Shown here: positions 8,822 to 19,722 of the stretch, piece after piece
How the letters are laid out: every line of letters begins with the position of its first letter
Numbering within the stretch: position 1 is the stretch's first letter
Assembly (NCBI GenBank): GCA_026168455.1
Contig: CM047426.1
Coordinates: 46,192,973-46,256,972, forward strand
DNA length: 64,000 nt
Reading direction: 5' to 3'
DNA from: Theocolax elegans
Lineage: Eukaryota; Arthropoda; Insecta; Hymenoptera; Cerocephalidae
Program-made: the position numbers and the translations under genes
Notes under the pieces: generated by a model
The model's database searches: none
Told to the model about the DNA's origin: nothing
What the model saw: only the letters and a program-made list of their open reading frames with translations

Positions 8822-10788
8822 TGCGACGCTACTTTTCGTCGGGAAGAATTTAATTAGATTAAATTATAACCCGGCGGAGGTTCCGTCGTAGCGACGTTGA
8901 AAATGGCTAGATATCGCCGATTTGTATTTAATTGGGCGCCTGGCGATATTTGAATAAAAATGAAATAACTAGAACTAATTACTTTACAAAACGACTCGGC
9001 AACCCGGCAAATCTTCACCTCGACTCCTCGTCACAGAGGGAATCCCGACGGCTGACCACCTCGGAACCGGCGGCTTTCAGAGTAAAGGAAAATTACTTAA
9101 AATAACACTCACGAATTTAATCTTTAATCACAACTCATTTATTTAAAAATATGAAAGAAATTATAAGTTCCGGCACCGACACAATATAACGCGATCCGCG
9201 ATCAACTCTCACACGTGCTCACACTCACTCGATTTCCGTCCGTCCGGCAAATATATAAAAATATAATATTAATATAATTCGGCCGCCCGTCGGGCTAACC
9301 GTAAATATTACTCGCCTAGTAACTCTTTCTCAGCTCCAGTACCGCTCTCTTCACACCTTGATTAACAAACTCGACTGTACTCTACTCTGCTCAACTCAAA
9401 AAAAATGGCTACTCTACTCAAATACTCTACTCTACAAAAATCGACTGCCTCGTCGGACGATCGGGTAGCGAATCATCGAGACCGGCTTCTTCATCCGGCT
9501 CGCGGCGTGGCTTGATCCCCAAAATTAAGGATTTTCCTCCCCACCCTATCGCTATCCTGCTCTATCTCACTCTACACCTTATCTACCGGCGTTGATTAGG
9601 GTGGTTGATTGCGTGATCGATACGCGTAGTCAGCCTTGATCTTATTTCCGTCAAGGCCGATTATCCAATAATAGTGGTTTACGTCACCACCAACCTGTTC
9701 ATTATTGGGTCGATCACGCAACCAATCATCCCCGACACTCGGAAGGCGCGCATTACAAATGATTAATTACCATAGCGGTAACCCCGTCGGTGCTGCCGCC
9801 TCGTGCCTACCGGCTATATAATTAATACTAACTGTCCCGACACACTCATACAACAATTAAAATTTAATTCATATCAGCAACTATTTACAACTATATACTT
9901 TGAAAACTACTATAAATCGCCCCAAACTCTACCGACGGATCTACGTAATTTTTATTTAAAATTAACTACTACGCAACGTGATTAAAATAATTAATTAACC
10001 TAATATACGTGTGCGCGCTATATACTATAGTATATACGCATACATAGGTGTGCGCGCACCGTATATATCTATATATATCTTCTATTGTGCCGCGGTATAC
10101 CTTCGCACGCATATATCAGGTATACCGCGACTCCTACTCTATTCGCGCGTTCCCCTCGTTCCGCGCGCTCCCACCCATAGTCCCACTAAGGTCGCTCACT
10201 CGAGCATCTTCGCGCGCGCAACACTCTCGCTGCTCGAGTGATCCCCCCTTCCCGCGCACCACGCCTAGTGCCGCACGAGCGTCGCCGTCGGTGCCGCGTT
10301 CCCCGGTATACGGGTGTAAGGTGGGGGAGCACCCTGGCTCTTCCGACTATTAGTACGCAGTTCGGGCGTGCGCGCACCCATGCGCCATCTCGACCGTCGT
10401 CGTCTGCTGAGCACGTGTGACGGTTGAGGTTAGGACGCCGCCTAACCTCCCGTCTTGTTGACATCAGCATCGGATTCGCCAGGTATCGTGAGACGACCTG
10501 GGCTCGGTCCTTGGCTCACGATACCTCTCGGACGTGGTCTGGGTCGTAGTTCGCGTACTACCGTCGGGTATCGGTCGCGTCGTTCGTCGGTTCTGACTCT
10601 AAAACATACCCATACCGTGGGTATCAGTGCTTATATTAAAGTGCATCGGTGCACTTCGGTCCGCCTGCGAGGGATTCGCTACCTGCGACGCGATCGCGAG
10701 CTAATATAAGTTAAAGTATGCATGCACATGACTTGTAAATACAAGCCATGTGCATATATTTGTACGTTGTATGTTTTACAACGTCACA
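8822..10788 (-). repeat. 5' LTR of Gypsy-A (complete)
   Basis: The LTR spans about 1967 bp between TGCGACGCTAC at 8822 and the CA at 10787-10788 on the plus strand, giving TG...CA ends in the minus orientation. It matches 1-1545 from position 9245 on. It adjoins the primer binding site on the left. On the right the sequence passes directly into piggyBac coding sequence, so the boundary is independently supported. The same U3 hairpin series seen in the left LTR is present at about 10426-10755. Confidence 0.93.
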
Positions 10789-12708
10789 AATGGAACACAT
10801 GTACATTGTTCGAGATTTATCGTTACGCAAAGTGCATACGAGGCACCTTCGTCTTGTACTACGCTTCGGAAAATGTCGTCCAAGTAATCGTGTGGGAGAG
10901 ACATCGCTGTAAGCACACTTACCAGTAGGATCAAGTTTTAATAACGATCGAACAACTTGTAATCGAAAGGATGGGAAGGCTATAGGCTCTTTAGTTCTCA
11001 TTTTATATAAAGAATGATCATTAGATAAACATAAATCAAGAAGGTAAAAAGAAACTGGCGATACCACTTAATTTTTTATCGTACTGATTCTGTTATAGAC
11101 AATTGTCTATCGATATTATCAGTACCACCTATATTTTTAATGTAATCCTGAACTCATGTTGGATTTATAATGTCTTGTTTTGTTCGATAATTTTTTTTCC
11201 ATTTGCGCAGAATTCAAGTTCTTGCACACTCGCAAGCATACGAACACTACGTTTATGTCCCCATTTAAGTGCCATCCAAATATAATTATGAGCAACTTGT
11301 ACATTACCTGGTTCTAACTTGTCTTCTAGCTTTGGCATTTCTCTTCTATTTGCTTTCACTGTACCGCAAATTCCTGTATCGCGTTCATTTAAAAACTCTG
11401 CGAAAGTAGGTGATGTATACCAGTTATCTTCGTATGTAACATGACTCTTCAAAAAATAAGGTTGTAAATGGTAAGTTACAATATCGCCAGTAATGACCAA
11501 ATCAAACTTTTGATAATTAGTATCTCAATCAATTATAAAAAGTTTGATGCCTAAACGATTTCTCTTTAAAGGAATATATTATTTGAATCGAAACCTACCT
11601 TTCCATAGAAATAGACTTTCATCTATATACAAATTTTTCCCTGGAGTAATAGCTGCTGAAAATTTACTTTACAGGTAATCAATTACTAACTTTATTTTCG
11701 TTAAAGGGTGATTTAAAATTTATTTGTTATCATGAAAATGTAAATTTCGCAGAATCTGAAGAAATCTATCGTGAGTCATTATTTGAGAAAAAATTAGAGT
11801 ATGCAGTAAGGGATCTGTAGACCAATAATCTTTCAAATTACCTTTTCGTATATGACCCATTAGAATCGAAAGACAAAGAAATTTTTTTAGTTCATTCTCT
11901 GTAAGAGGATTCCAAGATTTTGTCTATGTATATCGTTTTCCATTATCTTGAGTTTCATAACAATGAATCCAAAAAATTATTTAGATAATTGATTGGATTA
12001 GGGTTCGGGTATTTACGGATACCCGACATCTTCGGGACCCGAAAATTTAACGGGTAACCCGAGTGTTTCGGATAGTCCGAATTTTTCGGGTCACCCGAGA
12101 ATTTCGAGTTGACCGAATTTTTCGGGTAGACCAAGTATTTCGGGTATTCCGAATTTTTCGGGTATTCCGAGTATGTAATAATATTAATTAATAAATAATT
12201 AGAATTGAAAGATTGGGATAGCGCGAGAAATATTCGGGCAGTCCAAAACATGCGGGTAGTTCGAAATATTCGGGTAGCCCGAAAAATTCAAGTAGTTCGT
12301 TACATTCGTATAGCACGAAAAATTCGGGTAGTCCATAACATTCGGGTAGTTCGAAAAATTCGGATAGTTCGTTACATTTGGATAGTCCGTAACATTCGGG
12401 TAGCCTGAATCATTCGGGTAGACCAAAATATTTCGAGTAGCCCGAAACATTCGAGCAGACCGAAAAATTTCAGGTTACGGTAAAACCCAAAGCCCGACCG
12501 ACTCGAACCCGACCCGACGGGTCGTGTTTTCGAATCGGGTAACCCGACTTTCCGGGTACCCGCACACTCCTAGTAAAAATACGCGTAGTAAAAAATTTTA
12601 CTTTCATTATAATTATCTTCAAAATTAATGACATCAATTTCTTCATTTTCTACTTTTTCTTCTACCTTTGGTTCGGATTCGCCACTACTCCAACCATCAA
12701 ATTCCATT
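10789..12708 (-). pseudogene. piggyBac transposase relic A, disrupted by Gypsy-A and a minisatellite
   Basis: Minus-strand text is recognisably piggyBac. An acidic N-terminus starts at ATG 12706-12708. After an interruption at about 11960-12570 the frame gives LTENELKKFL, MTHDRFLQILRNLHFHDN and NLYIDESLFLWKG segments (about 11930-11590), then TYEDNWYTSPTFAEFL and GTVKANRREMP (11440-11340), and a C-terminal region ending in cysteine pairs (RCLVCTLRND, MCSICD). The Gypsy-A LTR begins immediately after CSICD, so the last Cys-rich residues are missing and should lie left of the window. Several stops and frameshifts make it non-functional. By family it is a cut-and-paste DDE transposase targeting TTAA. 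Confidence 0.9.
11985..12570. repeat. Degenerate 18-bp minisatellite inside the piggyBac relic
   Basis: The block repeats a unit like ATTCGGGTAGTCCGTAAC about 18 bp long, in two halves around an A/T-rich centre near 12165-12205. Because 18 is a multiple of three, both strands stay open for long stretches and yield six-residue repeats (YPNVTD-like on minus, RNIRVV-like on plus). Ends read TTAGGGTTCGGGTA and CCGGGTACCCGCAC. It separates the N-terminal codons of the piggyBac relic from the rest of the gene, so it is an insertion or expansion. I do not recognise the family. Confidence 0.85.
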
Positions 12709-12719
12709 TTTTCAAAGAT

Positions 12720-13173
12720 AAGATAATCTTAAGAAATATTTATATAACAACGTCAGAAAACTTATAATAATACAATAAGTAAATGTGTACGTGTTCTATA
12801 AGAATTCTAATCGTAATAGATTATGAATCGACTTTATAGATCTGCTACGAATATAGTACAATCCAATTGTAATAAATGTTAGACTTCTAAAAGACGAAAA
12901 GTACTTACTTTATTGTAAATACTTATAATTATTTATATTTTGGACCTTGGATCGACATAGATAATAAAATGAATTTTCCAAGATCAAGAATGATTTCAAG
13001 AATTTTTTCATTATTTTTTTCAAACTCCGTGCATCAAAAAACATAGATATTCACTCTTTGAAGCTAAAATACTAAAAAATATATATTTGACCTTGAAATG
13101 ATAATTTTCAAGGTCAAAGACCTCTTTAGGATTATTTACTATATTTTTATACTCAGCGCATCAAAAAACATAC

Positions 13174-13206
<33 letters not shown>

Positions 13207-13330
13207 CATATTTTAAAGCTTATATGGTCAAGGACAATTTTAAAACTTTTTTTACTATATTTCTTTTATTAAGCACATCAATTTCACCTTAAAACTATCA
13301 AATAGTTTTTGTTCGTTGGGTGGTCGAAAT
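12720..13330. other. AT-rich intergenic stretch with a palindromic repeat fragment
   Basis: I see no gene. At 13087-13117 there is an inverted repeat of TTGACCTTGA and TCAAGGTCAA, and the surrounding 13080-13185 resembles 39633-39720, so this is a copy of dispersed repeat S. A (TA)n-rich tract is at about 13174-13210. Confidence 0.6.
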
Positions 13331-13339
13331 ATCGACCAT

Positions 13340-14762
13340 CCCCATCCTCTAAAGGTTAAGAAATTAGGATTCCAGGACACACTGACGTACCATTACCTAA
13401 AAAGCACAGCTGGACTACCATAGCCCAATTCTCCAGTACAAATCTCAAGTGGAATCGGCCAAGCCTGAGAGGGAGGCGAACTTCCAAAGTCATGAGAGAC
13501 TTGGACATACGAGTGGTACCAGGACCGAGAAAAGCAGCTGGCAGAGAACTGCAGGACAATCTACGCGAGACGTCGGTTGAATTGTCCGGAAATGGGGACT
13601 ACAATTCTCAGCAGACGGCGACCAGAACATTGACTCGTTTCTCGAACGGGTCGAGGAATGTCGAATCGTGGCGAACCTATCGGAAGCCGAATTACTTAGC
13701 TCCTTATCAGAGCTATTCAAAGGCATTGCAACACTCTAATACAACAATGAAAGAAATACGTGGTCGACGTGGTTCGAATTCCAAAAAGAAGCTCGTCACT
13801 TGTTTGGAACAAATAGGTGGTTCCAAAAGAGATTTATTGCCGAAATAAATAATCTCGCTATCAAGGACTTGGCGAAAAGACACGAGGTTATATCACATGT
13901 TTAGTCCACATTATACAAAGGCTCGATCCAATTCCAAGAATACAACAGCAGCTAGATTCGTTACACGGCAACCTGCGTCCAGAAATACAAAATCTGATAC
14001 GCAGGATGGATTATGACGCTACTCGATCTTGCTGTCGAAGCCGAACTGACGCTGGAGGAACAGAAGGCGTATAGACACACTCCGCCACCCGAATTGAATT
14101 ACAAACCAAGGGAAGAAAAGAGGACCAAGACGAAGATTGCCGTGGTGCAACCGGCAGTAATAAATAAGCCGATTAGGAAGGATCCGCCAGAGTACTCAAC
14201 AATGACGTTAACCAAAGTCCTAGAGGAGAAAATAAAACAATTCGTTCTCTCGATTACTTCATCCCGAGGTGATAATGCCAAACAGAAACGGCCAAGTCGG
14301 GAGAAAACCACAAGCAGACTGAAAGAAAGCAGAGACATTCGGAATAGCAACGCGAGACCACGGGCCACGAAACCATTAAAATGTTTTGGCTGTGGACGAC
14401 TAGGTTACAAGCGCGGAGATTGTCCCGACTGTTCGGCAAACGCAAACAGGAGTGGTTGAAAAGGGTCTTTCCCGTTCCTGCCATGCGTGTGGCCCGACTG
14501 ATTAATTTAGCTGAGGCGGAGCGTAAAAAAGAGAGCCCAGCGACTGTGAAGTCGTCGAATATACCGACGATACAAGCTAAGTCAGAGGGATCGGACCGCA
14601 AATTGCGACCGCTATGAAAGATCTACACTAGAGCTGGAAGTGAAGACCCTCCGAGTGAAAAAGAAAGTCGTTGGTGGATCCAAATGGGCAATGCTGACTA
14701 CCGCATACTTGCCTTGTTCGGTACGGGGGCACCGCGTACGATAATGGGCGATGGGTCTATAA
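13340..14762 (+). pseudogene. Gypsy gag-protease relic B
   Basis: Frames on the plus strand shift several times but keep Gag character. A capsid-like segment near 13590-13738 includes WGLQFSADGDQNIDSFLERV. A long frame at 14013-14459 ends in a zinc knuckle CFGCGRLGYKRGDCPDC with Y in place of the usual H. A retropepsin segment near 14689-14752 reads ADYRILALFGTGAPRT, where the catalytic aspartate of DTG is glycine. Similarity then stops abruptly at about 14762. It contains the gag knuckle and protease parts that Gypsy-D at 51366-57009 lacks, and may be the same lineage. Confidence 0.8.
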
Positions 14763-14974
14763 CATTATTATTATAATAACTGAAGATACGTATTTAATAC
14801 AAAAAATATATCAATAAATCAGATCTGAGATTATAATGATTAATATGATTAATTGACAACAAGTATGTGAAATTCAAATAATGTATTGCTGAATAATAAT
14901 AATAATGTTGATACATTTACAGTAATCCCTCAGATTTGTATTATAATTCTTAAAGTGGTTGTAAAATTGAAAAT

Positions 14975-15500
14975 CCAGCATTATAAATGTATAAAAATTA
15001 ATTTTTTATAATTGTATAATAATATTAGTATTTTTAACAGCTTACAGGGGATTAAATTTATACTGAAAAATGTGGAGATGCTCTTCTACCACTTCAAGGT
15101 AACTGCATAAATTTTTTTGCAATGATCATGCTAGCAGATTCATCGTTATAAGGCAACAATTATACATTTCTATTAATATTTCGGTCATTTTTCCCAGATG
15201 TTTTGATCAAAAGTGGTAGACCCACTCTGAAAATTTATAGGCAGTTTTTCACTATAAAAAAAACATCTATTAGACAGTATTTGGTTTTCAGAGTCCGGAG
15301 CAGAATTGCTGATTTTCACTATTTATGGTTTTAATGGCTTACAATAGTGTGACAGCATACATTTATGACTTGAAAAGTATTTTTATACTGAAAAATTCAT
15401 CCCCTGGGAACTATAAATTAATGAAAATGAGTATATAATGCAAAAAAGTGCTAAAATGTTAACTTTGACTCTCTGTTACTTGAAATAACGCCCAGTTATT
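14975..15500 (-). repeat. Dispersed repeat family R, copy A (reverse orientation)
   Basis: This A/T-rich stretch is the diverged reverse complement of 16927-17598. Shared landmarks are the text around CAGAGTCCGGAGCAGAA, the CCCTGGGAACTA segment and GTTAACTTTGACTCTCTGT. It has no coding capacity that I can see. The rest of 14763-16425 is A/T-rich with no gene visible. Confidence 0.8.
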
Positions 15501-16422
15501 TAAGTATGTAATACAATATAAATAAGAGTAAGGTGATGATAATGGGCAGTAAGGCCCGCGTGCAGATCTAGCCGCTGCTCCGCAAGTTAAATTGTTAAAA
15601 AACTATCTGGATTACAAAAATTAGGTTAAATTACTGGGCGTTTGACTATCGCCCTTACTAGACTGATCCAAACAGGTTCTGTCAAAATTTTTCAGAAGGT
15701 TTATGGGATTCTGCGATGGATATATTGGAATTATAAATAGTTCAGGTATTTATTCAATTATATGACAGGTATAACTGCTTATACCTACTGTTTTGTGTTT
15801 ATAAGCAGCGTAGAAATTGAAAAGTATCAGTGACTAACAATAAATAGTATATTTTAGTATTATTGAGGAATAATAGTGCCATATTGTTTGAATGCAAGTA
15901 TACGGTTTCACTGCTTTTTTTCATAAAATGCATTCAATCTCTTTTCTTAAGAAATTTGCGTAAAAACGCCATAACTTTGTCTGAAATGCTCTGCCGCACT
16001 CAAACTTTGCATCATTTTGAAGGAAATTAATCATCGATGAATTAGAGTTTTGGATCGATAAAATATTTTTGATCGTACAAACCTTTTTCTTACTATAAAG
16101 GTTTTTATTAATTATAACTATATTCAATGTTTTAAACTAATATAAATTAAATATTTCAACAGATTCTTCTGGAAATTTATAAACCTTTTCAAATTTAATG
16201 TATATAAGAAATAATTGTTAGATTTTGAGTTATTAAGGGATAAAAATGGCCAAAAAGTTATTTTTTTCAAAAAATTCGCTTTTATTATTGGCTACAGCTC
16301 TGGTACTAATTGAAATTCAGGTCTAACAATTTAGCATACTCAATTCAAGTAGTTTTTCACTCATTCCGTACATTAAAACAAAATTCTATTTTTTAACTGG
16401 ATCACTTCACATGGAATCTCGC

Positions 16423-16457
<35 letters not shown>

Positions 16458-16466
16458 AACACCAGT

Positions 16467-16888
16467 ATCGGTACTTATGGTGACACTACGTGTTATCTTG
16501 GTGTTTTGAGGTTATAAAACATATGTAACGACTCAGATATAAGGGGGAGAATATTAATTGATAGAATAATGCATAAAAAACCAATAACCCAAATACCTAA
16601 GTACCCCTCACGGGTAAAAAAGCACACTTTGACGTTATAATATTAATGAAGGATTGAAGCTATAACGTCTTTCGAGGTGCCGGAGGCCTCCGTTATAGCT
16701 TCAATCCTTCATTAATATTATAACTTCAAAGCGGGGCTCACAAAGATAATTTTCCGATTTTTTGTGTGTCGGCATAAGTACGGATACATGGTTGAATTTT
16801 CGGTGGAATTATGCTGACGTCGGCATAATTACCCCAAAGTAAGCGCAATTCCCATTTCCGGTAAGAATTTGTGGGCATAAGTACCGAT
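16467..16888. mobile_element. Small foldback element with 13-bp terminal inverted repeats
   Basis: The ends are a perfect 13-bp inverted repeat, ATCGGTACTTATG at 16467-16479 and its complement at 16876-16888, each facing a (TA)n tract (about 16425-16447 and 16898-16926). Inside is a hairpin with 41-bp arms at 16627-16667 and 16691-16731, differing at one position, around a CG-rich centre. It is non-coding and looks like a MITE that inserted in a TA microsatellite. Confidence 0.75.
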
Positions 16889-16890
16889 TG

Positions 16891-16926
<36 letters not shown>

Positions 16927-16929
<3 letters not shown>

Positions 16930-17598
16930 TGATTCTCTGTAAAAGCAAAGATGAAAAAAAAGAATATTGCTATAACTGTGGGAATATGTTTTAGAGGTGT
17001 CCAGTAGTACTCCTGAATTTTTTCAGATTTTTTCGGGGCCATTATTTTAAGTTACAGAGAGTCAAAGTTGACATTCTAGCACTTTTTTGCAATATATGCC
17101 CAGTTTCATGAATTTGTAGCTCCCAGGGGATATTTCACTATAAACATAAATATGACTTTTTTTGTAAAATTTTCTGAATTTTTCATTAAAAATACTTTTG
17201 AAATCATAAATGTATGATATCGCACTCTTGTAAGATATTTAAACCATAAATAGTGAAAATGAGTGATTCTGCTCCGGACTCTGAAAACCAAATACTGTCT
17301 AAAAGATGTCTTTTTATAGTGAAAAACTGTCTATAAATTTCCAGAGTGGGTCTAAATCATTAAGATCACTGATGGTCAAAATATCTGGGAAAAGTGCCCA
17401 AAATATTATTAGAAATGTATATTTGTTGCCTTATAACGATGAATCTGTCAGCATGATCACATCAAAAAAATGTATGCAGTTACCTTGTGTAGTAGAAAAG
17501 TATCTCCACTTTTTTCAGTATCAATCTAATCCCTGTAAAGTATTAAAAATACAAATATTATACAATTATAAAAAAATAATTTTTAAACATTTATAATA
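16927..17598 (+). repeat. Dispersed repeat family R, copy B (reference copy)
   Basis: This is the longest uninterrupted copy. It runs from GCGTGATTCTCTGTAAAAG after a (TA)n tract to ACATTTATAAT, and is followed by a short (CT)n microsatellite at about 17607-17628. Related copies are at 14975-15500, 19238-19605 and 20762-22708. A 96-codon plus-strand frame at 17306-17596 is not conserved in the other copies, so I treat the repeat as non-coding. Confidence 0.8.
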
Positions 17599-17599
17599 T

Positions 17600-18657
17600 A
17601 TAAATAACTCTCTCTCTCTCTCTCTCTCGCTTGCTCGCTCATTCTCTTTCTCTATAGATTCAGATGTGTTCCTTCTGAGTCTGGCAGTGAATGCCGAAAA
17701 TGCCTTACGATGCGCCTTATATAGCCAAGAACAGTGCTCCCCTCCGGATACGGGATACATACACCGGAACCCGGAGACCTAATTTTTCAGGACTTCCAAA
17801 TTTGAAGATATTACTTGAAGTTATTAATTGTCATTTAAATTTTCGAAATGATTGTGTAAAGATTATTGCAGTACAGGTACAGTCTACAAGAGACGGATAA
17901 TTAATCGGCGACCTGAAAATTTAGAGTATTGGAACAAAAATTATCTATTGCCCTATATGGAGTTAATTAATTAAATCTCACGTTATAGAAATACCCTTAT
18001 ATTTTGGCACGGAAGTGTGAAAGTGTGGGTGCGAGTCCAAGTGTCGCAGAATTTAATACTTATTTCTATTAAACTAATTTATCATTATTATTTTATCTTT
18101 ATCAATATAGTTTTTTTGATCATTTAATTTAAGATGGATAGTCTTCACTGGTAACTGTTATATTTATGACGATCAATTGAATAAAATTACCTTTAAGTTA
18201 TGCCGTGTATTGTCTGCTACTTTGGTTTATGTACATTCATACGATATTTATTATCGAGTTTAAATTGCCGTTGTCTTTGCTGATTTATCGCGACTTACGT
18301 CACTATACGGAATTCCTCATATATCGTGAGTCGTCGTCAGCGTGGCCCCTAATCTCGAGGTGCATTATCAATTATGGAATTAAATAAATTGTGGTCCATA
18401 TTCTAATATCCTCTGGCTTTTAATCTATTTTTATAGTCTATATAATATATAGGACGTTATAATAGAAAAGGTGTAAAAAATATTTGATTATAATTTTATT
18501 CATAGACTGATATTGTGTTTTTGATTATAATTAATACTGTAAATACACGCAGTATTTTTAGTATTTAGTATATTTAATATAATTATATGCCGAAGATATG
18601 CATATAAAAAATAAACGCATTTAATTTAAATTACTTATTATGTGCATACATACTTAC
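17600..18657. other. Intergenic or intronic stretch, no gene recognised
   Basis: It contains a (CT)n microsatellite and a moderately GC-rich patch at about 17650-17800. The latter part probably belongs to an intron of the DUF389 gene, whose exon ends at 18658 with a good donor site on the minus strand. I searched the minus strand for a following exon and could not identify one. Confidence 0.5.
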
Positions 18658-18802
18658 ACAGTTTACTACAGGAGGTAAGAGCGATGCAGATATTGCTACG
18701 CCAATTAGAGGCCCATTACTACCTTGCAAAAGAGCAACAGCTACTCCAGTTCCTGATGGCAATGCCCAAAGAATACCCATCCATAAAGATCTGTAGTTTC
18801 CC
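18658..18802 (-). CDS. Internal exon of a DUF389-family membrane protein
   Basis: A 145-bp minus-strand exon is bounded by a TTCTTAG acceptor just above 18802 and a perfect GTAAGTA donor just below 18658. It encodes 48 residues after one split base, including WALPSGTGVAVALLQG and GVAISASLLPPVVNC. These match my memory of the hydrophobic core of DUF389 proteins, in which the PSG-GVA and AISASLLPP segments lie in adjacent membrane helices. The biochemical function is not established. The frame has no stops and the splice sites are good, unlike all surrounding relics, so this is the best candidate for a live host gene. No other exon was recognised, so introns are probably long and TE-filled. Confidence 0.75.
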
Positions 18803-19237
18803 CTAAGAATAAAAAACTAATAAGAGATAGTCATTTTACTGCTAGTTAGAAAGACAATTATCTATAAAAAAAAATGTCAATATAGTTTGAAAAAAGATAG
18901 ATGATAACTGTGAAATATAACTTTCTTCTTAAAATTACTTTTATACAACACTTTATACAAAGTTAGAAAGTTAATAATTTGTATAATAAATATATAAATA
19001 ATTTAAATAACAAAACAACACGTATTAAGTAAAACACCGGTAGGCTGCCTCTCTCAACGATTTTAACAGGAAGAGGAAACGCTAACTTTTAGAAACCCCA
19101 TCTCGCTTGTCACTTATATATACTTTCCAATCTTGCCATAATCAAGTCACAATACGTACTGGAGAACCTATAAGCGGGTATTTCTTCTAATCGAGTTTTG
19201 AGAGAAAGGCAGCTCTATAAAAAGACCTCACCCGTGC
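18803..19237. other. Probable upstream intron sequence, no gene recognised
   Basis: A/T-rich sequence follows the acceptor of the DUF389 exon (upstream on the minus strand). There is no convincing upstream exon. A short GC-richer patch lies at about 19035-19180, with no recognised family. Confidence 0.4.
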
Positions 19238-19605
19238 GCTTAAGTCAAAGTTGACATTTTAACTCTTTATGCATTATATGCTCATTTTCATTCATTTGTA
19301 GTTCCCAGGGAATGCATTTTTCAGTATAAACATACATATGACTTTCTTGTAAAATTTTCTGTATTTTTTATTAAACATACTTTATAGTAAACAATGCATC
19401 CCGTAGGAGCTACGATTTAATGAAAATGGGCATATAATACAAAACGTGCTAAAATGTCAATTGTTATTCTCTGTAACTTAAAATAACTGCTCCGAAAAAA
19501 TCTGAAAAAATTCAGGGGATGACTGGACACTTCTTAAACACATTCCCACAGTTATAGCAATATTCATTTTTTTCATCTTCGATTTCACAAAGAACCACCC
19601 ATATA
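19238..19605. repeat. Dispersed repeat family R, copy C (inverted dimer)
   Basis: The first part (about 19240-19385) reads like copy B forward (GTCAAAGTTGACATTTTA). The second part (about 19390-19605) reads as its reverse complement and ends with the terminal AAGAACCACCC before a (TA)n tract. It is therefore a rearranged head-to-head copy. A short unassigned segment of 19606-19722 follows up to the solo LTR. Confidence 0.7.
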
Positions 19606-19722
19606 TATATATATATACACGGTTCCGTAATCCGAACCTCTCCCTTGCACATTATAGACTACATATCTTACCTCTCTTTCATGGGCGGCATAAACCTCTA
19701 TTCCCAAGTTTATTATATATAT

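Larger units (their letters stand above)
1..10788 (-). mobile_element. Gypsy/Ty3 LTR retrotransposon Gypsy-A, near complete
   Basis: Two long terminal repeats in direct orientation flank an internal region with primer binding site, gag, pol and polypurine tract, all reading on the minus strand. The left (3') LTR is cut by the window edge and lacks about 423 bp; the right (5') LTR is complete at about 1967 bp. By eye I count about 14 differences over the 1545 bp shared by the LTRs, near 1 percent, so the insertion is young. Pol is a single open frame with all catalytic residues I looked for. No envelope frame is present between pol and the left LTR. The element sits inside a piggyBac transposase relic whose coding sequence resumes at 10789. 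Confidence 0.95.

Noticed and set aside
12199..12450. 83-codon repeat protein on the minus strand of the 18-bp minisatellite
   Set aside because: The reading frame follows from the 18-bp period and a frame is open on the other strand as well.
17306..17596. 96-codon plus-strand frame in repeat R copy B
   Set aside because: The frame is not kept in copies A, C and D.
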